DNA of 6,394 bases, from the NCBI GenBank assembly GCA_016650355.1, contig JAENVX010000462.1, forward strand, positions 1 to 6,394, written 5' to 3'. Below are positions 1 to 5,797 of this stretch, piece after piece. The first letter of the stretch is position 1, and each line of letters begins with the position of its first letter. The position numbers and the translations under genes were made by a program. The stretch is from Bacteroidia bacterium. GTDB lineage: Bacteria > Bacteroidota > Bacteroidia > Cytophagales > Cyclobacteriaceae. The notes beneath the pieces were generated by a model that made no database searches, was not told the origin of the DNA, and was given only the letters and a program-made list of their open reading frames with translations.

Positions 1-117
1 AAGTACAATCTGAAAGTATGGAATCAAGATGCTATTTAGCCACGCAGCAAAGCCAAATACTCCAAACAGCAACCCAATCATGATCAGAGGAACTACATAC
101 CTGTTCTTTTGGCTCAT
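1..117 (-). CDS. MFS sugar-type permease (FucP/FHS-like), N-terminal fragment
   Basis: Partial gene: the reading frame starts with ATG at 117-115 and runs off the left edge, giving the first 39 residues (MSQKNRYVVPLIMIGLLFGV..., then FGFAAWLNSILIPYFQIVL). A short polar start followed by one long hydrophobic segment (about residues 8-31) fits the first membrane helix of a major facilitator. The GFAAWLNSILIPYFQ stretch resembles the conserved TM1 region of the fucose/glucose/galactose:H+ symporter family (FucP/FHS), where GF-x-x-x-LN-x-x-LIP is typical. It would import a sugar or similar small polar compound across the inner membrane. It starts only 6 bp after the aminotransferase stop, so the two are probably co-transcribed and translationally close; a weak AGGTAG precedes the ATG. 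The substrate cannot be assigned from 39 residues, and another MFS subfamily remains possible. Confidence 0.72.
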   Translation of the reverse strand, partial: MSQKNRYVVPLIMIGLLFGVFGFAAWLNSILIPYFQIVL

Positions 118-123
118 TTCTAC

Positions 124-1422
124 CTATAGTTGCCTGAGAACTTTTGAAGACATATCCAGTGCAGTATTGATATCTTTCTCTGTATGCGCTGCCGATATAT
201 ACCATAATCCGCGGCCGATTATTCTGATCCCATTATCGTGCATGCCTGAGATAAACTTATTGAGTTTTACTTTATCGTAGGTCAATACATCTCGGAAATC
301 ATACACCGCTGAAAGATTGGTAAACCCCGTATGTAACATAGGGCCCAATCCTTGAACCAACAGATTGCTATCATTTTTTCTTCCAATCTCCCGAAGGCCT
401 TGCATAAGCTGCTGACCCAATGAAAAAATTCGCTCCAACACATTACCAGATTCTAAGACCTCAATTGTACCGATGGCGGCTGCTACTGTAGAGTTGCTAC
501 TATTCATCGTACCCGCGTGTATCACTTTACCTTCAGCAATCAAGTTCATCCAATCTTTTTTACCTACAATAGCAGAAATTGGATATCCACTACCCATAGC
601 TTTTGCAAAAATGGAAAGGTCAGGTGAAATATTATAGTACACTTGAGCACCACCCAAAGAAGTTCTAAATCCTGTTATCACTTCATCAAAAATGAGCGTG
701 ATATTATATTGATCGCATAGTTCTCTCATGCCCTGAAGATATCCTTCTCTCGGCAAAATGCAACCGTTGTTACACATGATAGGTTCTGTAATTATGGCGG
801 CAATTTCGTGATGCTTTTCTTTTATTTTTTTCTCAAGTAATGCCAGATCGTTCCAGGGAAGTATGATAAAATCATCTTGCACATCATCTGGAAGACCTTG
901 TGTCCAAGGAAAAACAACCGGATCTTCTCTGCTACCAAGCTGCTCTGCCGAAGGTGTCGATAGTCCCCACGCTACATTGTCAAGCCAACCATGATAGTGT
1001 CCTTCAAAACGCAAAAACTTTTTCTTACCCGTCTTTGCCCTGGCAACCCTGAAAGCAGTTTGCACAGCTTCAGAACCGTCTAAGCAAAACCGCATTAACT
1101 CCGCAGACGGAATAAGCTTTTGTAATTTTTCTGCCAGCTCGATTTCCAAGAGGTGCTGACCTGCAAAAAGTTGACCTGTTTTAGAATAGTCATCTACTCT
1201 TTTTACAACATGCGGATGATTATGCCCTACGATCATCGGCCCCTGGCTTAAGGTGAAATCCATGTATTCATTTCCATCTACATCATAAATTTTACTTCCG
1301 TCAGCATGAGAATAAAAAATGGCATGTGGATGGTTGTATTTTCTGAATTCGGAAGAAACACCACCTGCTAAGGATTGTTTAGCCCGCTCTAACAATTTAG
1401 CAGATTGCTCGTACTTTAACAT
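124..1422 (-). CDS. Class III PLP-dependent aminotransferase, glutamate-1-semialdehyde aminomutase-like
   Basis: A complete 432-residue fold-type I PLP enzyme of the class III aminotransferase family, the usual length for the glutamate-1-semialdehyde 2,1-aminomutase (GSAM) branch. Visible landmarks are the N-terminal substrate-domain signature GHNHP (66-70), the phosphate-binding GSEAV (116-120), the ring-stacking HYHGW (142-146), TEPIM (212-216), IFDEVITGFR with the pyridine-N aspartate D246, the internal-aldimine lysine K274 in FAKAMGSG, and HAGTMNSSN (302-310), which supplies the phosphate-contacting Thr305. All expected cofactor residues are present, so it should be active. It would move an amino group between a substrate and an oxo acid or aldehyde, or within one molecule, in the cytoplasm. 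Its position between a ceramidase-like lipoprotein and a permease, with RidA and an aldolase upstream, argues for a catabolic paralogue rather than the haem-pathway HemL. The substrate is unknown. Confidence 0.88.
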   Translation of the reverse strand: MLKYEQSAKLLERAKQSLAGGVSSEFRKYNHPHAIFYSHADGSKIYDVDGNEYMDFTLSQGPMIVGHNHPHVVKRVDDYSKTGQLFAGQHLLEIELAEKLQKLIPSAELMRFCLDGSEAVQTAFRVARAKTGKKKFLRFEGHYHGWLDNVAWGLSTPSAEQLGSREDPVVFPWTQGLPDDVQDDFIILPWNDLALLEKKIKEKHHEIAAIITEPIMCNNGCILPREGYLQGMRELCDQYNITLIFDEVITGFRTSLGGAQVYYNISPDLSIFAKAMGSGYPISAIVGKKDWMNLIAEGKVIHAGTMNSSNSTVAAAIGTIEVLESGNVLERIFSLGQQLMQGLREIGRKNDSNLLVQGLGPMLHTGFTNLSAVYDFRDVLTYDKVKLNKFISGMHDNGIRIIGRGLWYISAAHTEKDINTALDMSSKVLRQL

Positions 1423-1465
1423 TTCTTTGAATTAGTCTTATATGATTTTGGAAATGATTATTACG

Positions 1466-1487
1466 TAGACGATTTAATCGAAGTCTA
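1466..1487 (-). other. Imperfect hairpin at the 3' end of the ceramidase-like gene
   Basis: TAGA (1466-1469) pairs with TCTA (1484-1487), and CGATT (1470-1474) pairs with AATCG (1476-1480), leaving a 3-base bulge and a very tight loop. It overlaps the stop codon of the ceramidase-like gene. No T-run follows on the minus strand, so it is not a convincing intrinsic terminator. It could be an RNA processing or stability element between two operon genes, or chance. Confidence 0.2.
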
Positions 1488-2903
1488 GAACAATTTATTT
1501 AATTGTATAATGGCCGACTCTGCGAGTTTCTCACCCGATCCAATTTCATAATTCGTAGTGCCGGGAGTTGTTTCATATCCTGTAATCATTGGAGTAAAGC
1601 CTTTTGGTCCTTGAGTAAAAGAAACAGCAGTTGGGAAATATCCCTTTTCATCATTTGTCAATCCCATTACCATTGTATTTTTACAAGGTGATTTTGCTTT
1701 GATATCAATTCCAAACTCAGTGAACATTTCGCCAGGCAAACCAACAAATGCGGTATCACCTATTCGCACCACCATTACCTCAAGGCTATCCACCTGATCC
1801 TGAATGGCGCGCATTTGTACCCAATCTTTTGCGTATTGCGCATCGGGTATACCATCCGCCTGGGCTGGTGGCATGCCGTCTCGCTCAACTTTTTTTATGA
1901 CAGCCTGGGCCCAAGCAAATTGTTCATCAGTAATGGTCAAATGCTTAAGTGGAACCATTTCTCTTGACACTGCAATAATATCTGTGGATACCGGCACCTC
2001 ACTAGTAATAGCCTCAAGTGCAGAAACACCTAGTAAATATCCTATGCGTTGACATTCCTGATATGTATCGGGGAATCCTATTCGATAATCCACCTGGGTA
2101 ACGTTACCACAAGCTCCATTGAAAAACATGGGCACATAGTCCTTACCCTTTACTTTCCTAATAGCCTCAACCATGTAGCCAGGATAATCGGCAGTGTACA
2201 GCCAATTGTTACCCGTTAATGTTGTTGCGTGGCATGCAAAATTCACAATCACACCGGTTGGTTTTCCTGCCTGAGCTAAAGACAAGGTTATCACCTCAGG
2301 ATCGATGGGTCCCCATGGCTCGATAACAAATCCGGGTTCAAATTTTTCCCAACACATATGGGTTGTTCCATCAAGACATTTAAGCCTGCGGTTGTGCGAT
2401 ATCCTGTTCTCGGTAGACCGCCCTACAGAAAGAATAGTCGGTTTAAGTTTTTCGTCCGCCTCAATTACAGCACTCGCTGCTTTCGTAAGGTATTCAATTG
2501 CTTTGGGTGCATTAAGGCCACCTACAGGACCGCTATGAGTATGTGTTGACATGATCATAATGTTTGCAGCCTTAATTGTTGTCTTTGACGCAATGTGGGT
2601 ACGCATCATTTCAATAGACTCTTTCGGTATAAAACATATATCGACCGTGAGTAATGCAACCTTTTCTCCCTTATCGTCCTTCGCAACAAAAGCCTTAGCA
2701 TAAAGAGAGTCATGAACCCCACGCGAGGCATAGTCATCACCTCGGTAATTGCCCGCCATAGCCAATCCTACTTCAGGAGTATAATTGACCTCAGCGATGC
2801 CCATCAACAAAGTTGATTTTACTCTCTCTTTATCCGGGTTGGAACAGGAAAGAAAAAATGCAGTAATCACTAAGGAAACGATAGTAGTCTTTTTGAGATT
2901 CAT
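1485..2903 (-). CDS. Neutral/alkaline ceramidase-domain lipoprotein
   Basis: A 472-residue protein from the ATG at 2903-2901. An in-frame TTG at 2912 would add three residues, but MNLKKTTIVS makes the better signal peptide. A Lys-Lys pair, a hydrophobic core and FFLSC with Cys20 mark a lipoprotein signal, so it is probably anchored in the envelope. The rest matches the neutral/alkaline non-lysosomal ceramidase N-terminal domain. Candidate zinc ligands are His in STHTHSGP (H121/H123) and NFACHAT (H225), Glu in GLPGEMF (E392), and Tyr in NDEKGYFPT (Y422). The family is zinc amidases cleaving N-acyl bonds, the archetype being ceramide. Two differences stand out: the C-terminal domain of true ceramidases is absent, and the segment holding the catalytic Ser (S-N-x-G-[ND] in known enzymes) reads NGACGN, with Gly at that position. 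Zinc-dependent hydrolysis of another amide is plausible; ceramide as substrate is doubtful. It lies 49 bp after ridA and 62 bp before the aminotransferase. Confidence 0.85.
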   Translation of the reverse strand: MNLKKTTIVSLVITAFFLSCSNPDKERVKSTLLMGIAEVNYTPEVGLAMAGNYRGDDYASRGVHDSLYAKAFVAKDDKGEKVALLTVDICFIPKESIEMMRTHIASKTTIKAANIMIMSTHTHSGPVGGLNAPKAIEYLTKAASAVIEADEKLKPTILSVGRSTENRISHNRRLKCLDGTTHMCWEKFEPGFVIEPWGPIDPEVITLSLAQAGKPTGVIVNFACHATTLTGNNWLYTADYPGYMVEAIRKVKGKDYVPMFFNGACGNVTQVDYRIGFPDTYQECQRIGYLLGVSALEAITSEVPVSTDIIAVSREMVPLKHLTITDEQFAWAQAVIKKVERDGMPPAQADGIPDAQYAKDWVQMRAIQDQVDSLEVMVVRIGDTAFVGLPGEMFTEFGIDIKAKSPCKNTMVMGLTNDEKGYFPTAVSFTQGPKGFTPMITGYETTPGTTNYEIGSGEKLAESAIIQLNKLF

Positions 2904-2952
2904 AAATACCAAGTTAGTGTATGAAATATTTTTCTCGGAAGATTAATTTTAA

Positions 2953-3342
2953 TCAGCCAGGCATTTTTACAATGGCATCAATTTCTACTTTAAGGTTCTC
3001 TGCCAAAACAGATTGCACTGTTGTTCTTGCTGGTTTGATACCCGTAAAATAGGTTGCATATATTTTATTATACCGATCGAAGTTTTTTATATCCGAAAGA
3101 TGCACCGTGCATTTCACTACATCCTCCATGGTCGCACCCGCATTTTCAACTATCGCTTTAATGTTTTCAAGCGTTCTGATGGTTTCCTCTTCAATTGTGC
3201 CCAGAACAAAAGCAGAGGTTTTAAAATCCACTGCTGACTGGCCACTCACAAAAAGAAAACCATTAACCAAAACAGCATCTGAATACGCGCCTGTTACAAA
3301 ATTTGCATCCCTTTCCGGGTGGGCTACTTTTATTTTACTCAT
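2953..3342 (-). CDS. ridA: RidA family enamine/imine deaminase
   Basis: A 129-residue protein, the normal length for RidA (YjgF/YER057c/UK114), which forms cytoplasmic trimers and hydrolyses reactive 2-aminoacrylate-type enamines and imines released by PLP enzymes to 2-oxo acids and ammonia. Key positions match the active RidA class: GAYSDAV with Y20, FVSGQ with S33, the substrate-carboxylate arginine R106 in KPARTTVQ, and E120 in KVEIDAIV. The Cys next to the arginine in the E. coli protein is Thr here, a common substitution. The gene follows the aldolase by 9 bp and precedes the ceramidase-like lipoprotein by 49 bp. That placement suggests it serves the pathway's own enamine/imine intermediate, for example one made by the aminotransferase or by the Schiff-base aldolase, rather than general housekeeping. 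The symbol is given at family level; a RidA subfamily paralogue (Rid1-3 types) is possible. Confidence 0.92.
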   Translation of the reverse strand: MSKIKVAHPERDANFVTGAYSDAVLVNGFLFVSGQSAVDFKTSAFVLGTIEEETIRTLENIKAIVENAGATMEDVVKCTVHLSDIKNFDRYNKIYATYFTGIKPARTTVQSVLAENLKVEIDAIVKMPG

Positions 3343-3351
3343 GATTATATA

Positions 3352-4278
3352 TTAGTTGTCGGTTTTCAAATCGTCTACCAGTTTCAATATCCTTTCATTC
3401 AATTCTCGAATATATTGCCTAGATGAAGCATCAGGAATGTAGGCAGCCCTTCTTGCTCTACTGTTTGTGAGAATACCCCTTGCCATTAATAATTCTTTCT
3501 CGGCATAATGAAATAATTCCATGTTCTGTAATGAGTAGAAAATTTGCGGCATTACACGCTCAAATATTTCAAATGCCTTCTGGGATTTCCCCTCCTTTCG
3601 TAGCACAAACACTTTTTGCAAAATATCCGAAACACCAAGCCCGGGCATGATTCCCCGAATGCCAACGGGAATTAATTCCATTGAATAGAGGCCTCCCCAT
3701 CCTTCGAAGACGCCTATCTTGCCCTCTGTTTTCAAAATAATATCTTCAATTTTTGATGCACTCAGTACCTCCTCTAATTTTAAATATTTGAAATTGGGAT
3801 GATTCATCCTTAATGAATTAATCAAGAATACGCTTAAAGAAGATCCACCCGGATTAAAATCCTGAATAAGCACAGGAGTGTTAGGAATAGATTCTAAAAA
3901 ACCAGAGAGGTAGTCTTGTATGGAGGTCTCCGGCAAATTAAACAAGCGTGGAACGGCCAATGAAATGACATCTGCCCCTGCAGCTACGTTTTCCTGTGCA
4001 AGTTTTATGGCAATCTTTAAAGAAGGGCTGTTAGATTGAGCCACAATTTGAATGCGACCTGCTGCCTGATCAACGGCAATATTTACAACCAATAGCTTTT
4101 CTGCATTGCTTAATTTATAAAATTCGCTAGCATAAGCGGGAAGGCAAACGGCCTGCAGGCCTTCGTTGACTGCAAATTCAATTAAGCTTCTTAGCCCTGG
4201 TTCATCAATGTCCTCATTTTCTAAAAAAGGCGTAGGAATGATTGGCACTACCCCACTCAGTTCTTTCAATTCTGCCAT
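3352..4278 (-). CDS. Dihydrodipicolinate synthase/N-acetylneuraminate lyase family protein (class I aldolase or dehydratase)
   Basis: A 308-residue TIM-barrel protein of the DapA/NanA superfamily, of normal length. The start is VVPIIPTPF (10-18), the usual first strand, and the Schiff-base lysine is K167 in KYLKLEE. The DapA signature GTTGE is replaced by AYASE (48-52), keeping only the Glu, and the catalytic Tyr position of the LYNVP motif reads IQDFN (138-142), so Gln appears to replace Tyr. GVFEGWGGLY (189-198) followed by GIRGIMPG (206-213) resembles a sugar- or oxo-acid-catabolic branch of the superfamily rather than lysine biosynthesis. It should form a Schiff base with a 2-oxo acid and carry out a retro-aldol cleavage or dehydration; the substrate is not assignable. 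It is the first gene of the minus-strand operon, and its ATG is preceded by A/T-rich sequence with no Shine-Dalgarno site, as is usual in Bacteroidota. Confidence 0.88.
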   Translation of the reverse strand: MAELKELSGVVPIIPTPFLENEDIDEPGLRSLIEFAVNEGLQAVCLPAYASEFYKLSNAEKLLVVNIAVDQAAGRIQIVAQSNSPSLKIAIKLAQENVAAGADVISLAVPRLFNLPETSIQDYLSGFLESIPNTPVLIQDFNPGGSSLSVFLINSLRMNHPNFKYLKLEEVLSASKIEDIILKTEGKIGVFEGWGGLYSMELIPVGIRGIMPGLGVSDILQKVFVLRKEGKSQKAFEIFERVMPQIFYSLQNMELFHYAEKELLMARGILTNSRARRAAYIPDASSRQYIRELNERILKLVDDLKTDN

Positions 4279-4643
4279 ATTTAATGCTTTCTTAATTTCT
4301 ATACACCAACAGTTTTATTTGGACATTGTTATTTCATTTCAGTGTATACTTAAATGGGATAAATCCGAGAATTTGAAACTTTGGGTATAGGTTATAAGCG
4401 TACCCTCAAGGTAAAATTCCTTTCAGCTAAAACCAAATAAATTGCGCATTGTGAGCGCAAACAGTTAGATTGTGTGCGCAAACAGAGAGGTACGTTTAAG
4501 GAGTAATAAGTTAATGCTTATCATAGTATAGATCCAACATACTGATGAAAGATTTCAGCTATTTTTATGCAGTGCTGCCAGCGTTATCTTTTCGCAAAGA
4601 GGAAGATGAAATACACATTACTTAACTGTTTATCAGAATAATT
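4279..4643. other. Divergent intergenic region (365 bp)
   Basis: This gap lies between the start of the aldolase (minus) and the start of the Lgt-like gene (plus), so it should contain both promoters. The main structure visible is the tandem repeat at 4448-4485, annotated separately. Short 5 bp inverted repeats occur at 4506-4521 (ATAAG/CTTAT) and 4525-4542 (AGTAT/ATACT) but are weak. I found no good match to the Bacteroidota promoter pattern (TTTG about 20 bp before TAnnTTTG) on either strand; the closest on the plus strand is TATTTTTA at 4560-4567, without a convincing upstream element. No tRNA or convincing protein gene was seen. Confidence 0.8.
4448..4485. promoter_or_regulatory. Tandem operator-like direct repeats, 21 bp apart
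   Basis: Two 17 bp copies, ATTGTGAGCGCAAACAG (4448-4464) and ATTGTGTGCGCAAACAG (4469-4485), differ at one base and repeat with a 21 bp period, about two helical turns. Each holds a 14 bp near-palindrome (TGTGAGCGCAAACA at 4450-4463, TGTGTGCGCAAACA at 4471-4484) with a central CG and TG...CA ends. The second is symmetric at 6 of 7 positions. This TG-N4-CG-N4-CA-type skeleton is the size and shape of LacI/GalR-family operators. A further TGCGCA at 4443-4448 lies one helical turn from the first copy. The pair is about 170 bp upstream of the aldolase operon and 160 bp upstream of the Lgt-like gene, so it could control either. No regulator gene is in the window. Confidence 0.5.
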
Positions 4644-5774
4644 ATGCTTGGCTACATCTTATGGGACTATAGTTCTGTTTTATTTTCTTTTGGCAAATTC
4701 ACACTACGATGGGATGGGTTTCTGTTGATCTTGGCCTTTATCGTTGGAAGACAAATTCTAATCCACATTTATGAAAAGGAAGGGCAACCTAAAAAAGAAG
4801 TTGATATCCTTGCGCGGTATCTTGTAATTGGGAGCTTTGTTGGTGCTCGGCTTGGCCATGTTATTTTCTTTCAGCCAGAACAATGGGCTATGCCTTTAAC
4901 TATCTTCCTACCTTTTGAATTTAATCCTTTCCTTTTTATCGGCTTTTCCGGGTTTTCCATCCACGGTGCAGTCTTGGGAATTCTACTCGCCATCTGGATT
5001 TACACACGGAAGATGAAACAAGCGCACCCATTTATGTATGTACTAGATAGGACTTCAATTTTTGGTATGTGGATATTAGTATTTATGTTGGTTGGCTCCT
5101 TTCTGAATTCCGAGGTGGAAGGAAAGCCTACCAATTCATTTGCAGGCACTGTCTTTATCAATCCGATTGTAAAAGGTTTACAGCGTCTTCCTTGCTGTAT
5201 GATGCGTAATCCCGGAGGGAAAAGTCCATTAACAAAAGTCATCGCAAAGAAAGAAAATACGCAGGTGAAAAATGAGCATGGTCATCAGTCCGTTGTCTTG
5301 TACTTTTTTTTCAATTCCGGAACTGCCAAAAGTATAGTAAATGACTATTTGATTGGGGATGTAAAAACATATCTCTACGATATGGCTCAGTATGTATATG
5401 AACCAGGAACCGAACCATTGCACTATAGTATTTTTGAAGAGGCCAATGGTGACTTTGAGGCACGGGTGAGTACTTTGGGAATTGCCAGGCATCCCGTCCA
5501 ACTTTATATGGCGTTTTCAGCGCTCCTTCTTCTTTCTCACTTTGCTTGGTATTGGAACAAATTCAAATTGTCCATAAAACCCGGTAGAATTTTCGGGTTC
5601 GGCATGGCTATACTCTGGAGCCTACAATTTCTATTCGAATTTCTTAAAGAAAATCAAGCTAGCTTCATAACAGGAATTGGATTGAACAAAGCACAAGTCT
5701 TATGTGTACCATTCATCCTTGTGGGGATCTACTGTCTAATTCTATCCTATCGAAAGGTTGAAATTAAAAATTAA
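4644..5774 (+). CDS. Divergent prolipoprotein diacylglyceryl transferase (Lgt)-like membrane protein
   Basis: A 376-residue protein with about seven hydrophobic segments (roughly 12-33, 56-77, 93-121, 133-152, 285-304, 316-334, 349-368), the topology of Lgt, which transfers diacylglycerol to the lipobox cysteine of prolipoproteins. Family motifs are recognisable: GARLGH (67-72), SIHGA with the essential His (H107), FLNSEVEGKPT (153-163), HPVQLY (283-288) and FEFLKENQ (331-338). Aligned by eye to E. coli Lgt, it keeps H103, E151, G154, Y235 and E243. It appears to replace Y26 with D24, R143 with L149, N146 with S152, R239 with Q328 and R246 with K335. A long insert, about residues 172-282, separates the signature from HPVQLY; E. 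coli has a shorter loop there. Activity as Lgt is therefore uncertain: this may be a Bacteroidota long-form paralogue with another role. It is transcribed divergently from the catabolic operon. No Shine-Dalgarno site is visible. Confidence 0.8.
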   Translation: MLGYILWDYSSVLFSFGKFTLRWDGFLLILAFIVGRQILIHIYEKEGQPKKEVDILARYLVIGSFVGARLGHVIFFQPEQWAMPLTIFLPFEFNPFLFIGFSGFSIHGAVLGILLAIWIYTRKMKQAHPFMYVLDRTSIFGMWILVFMLVGSFLNSEVEGKPTNSFAGTVFINPIVKGLQRLPCCMMRNPGGKSPLTKVIAKKENTQVKNEHGHQSVVLYFFFNSGTAKSIVNDYLIGDVKTYLYDMAQYVYEPGTEPLHYSIFEEANGDFEARVSTLGIARHPVQLYMAFSALLLLSHFAWYWNKFKLSIKPGRIFGFGMAILWSLQFLFEFLKENQASFITGIGLNKAQVLCVPFILVGIYCLILSYRKVEIKN

Positions 5775-5797
5775 TATAATCGTAGAGCATCTAATTA

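Noticed and set aside
2305..2549. Overlapping plus-strand open frames inside the ceramidase-like gene.
   Set aside because: They are antisense shadows of a well-supported coding region and show no family resemblance.
2904..2912. TTG start three codons upstream of the ceramidase-like ATG.
   Set aside because: The ATG at 2903 gives a standard signal peptide (MNLKK...), and no ribosome binding site favours the TTG.
4442..4460. TTGCGC/GCGCAA inverted repeat with a 7 bp spacer.
   Set aside because: It overlaps the first operator-like repeat and is better explained by the repeated TGCGCA/AGCGCA cores than as an independent hairpin.
4450..4463. Resemblance of the first repeat to the lac operator half-site (ATTGTGAGCG).
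   Set aside because: The second half diverges from the lac operator and the organism is not enteric; only the general LacI/GalR skeleton is kept as a suggestion.
4545..4625. A 26-codon plus-strand reading frame (MKDFSYFYAVLPALSF...) just upstream of the Lgt-like gene.
   Set aside because: Short, with no Shine-Dalgarno site and no recognisable family; it ends 18 bp before the next start. A leader peptide cannot be excluded, but nothing beyond its being open supports it.
5775..5797. Possible bidirectional terminator between the two convergent genes.
   Set aside because: The 23 bp gap and its flanks are AT-rich with only poor inverted symmetry (ATTAATATAAT versus ATTATTAAT); there is no GC-containing stem with a T-run.
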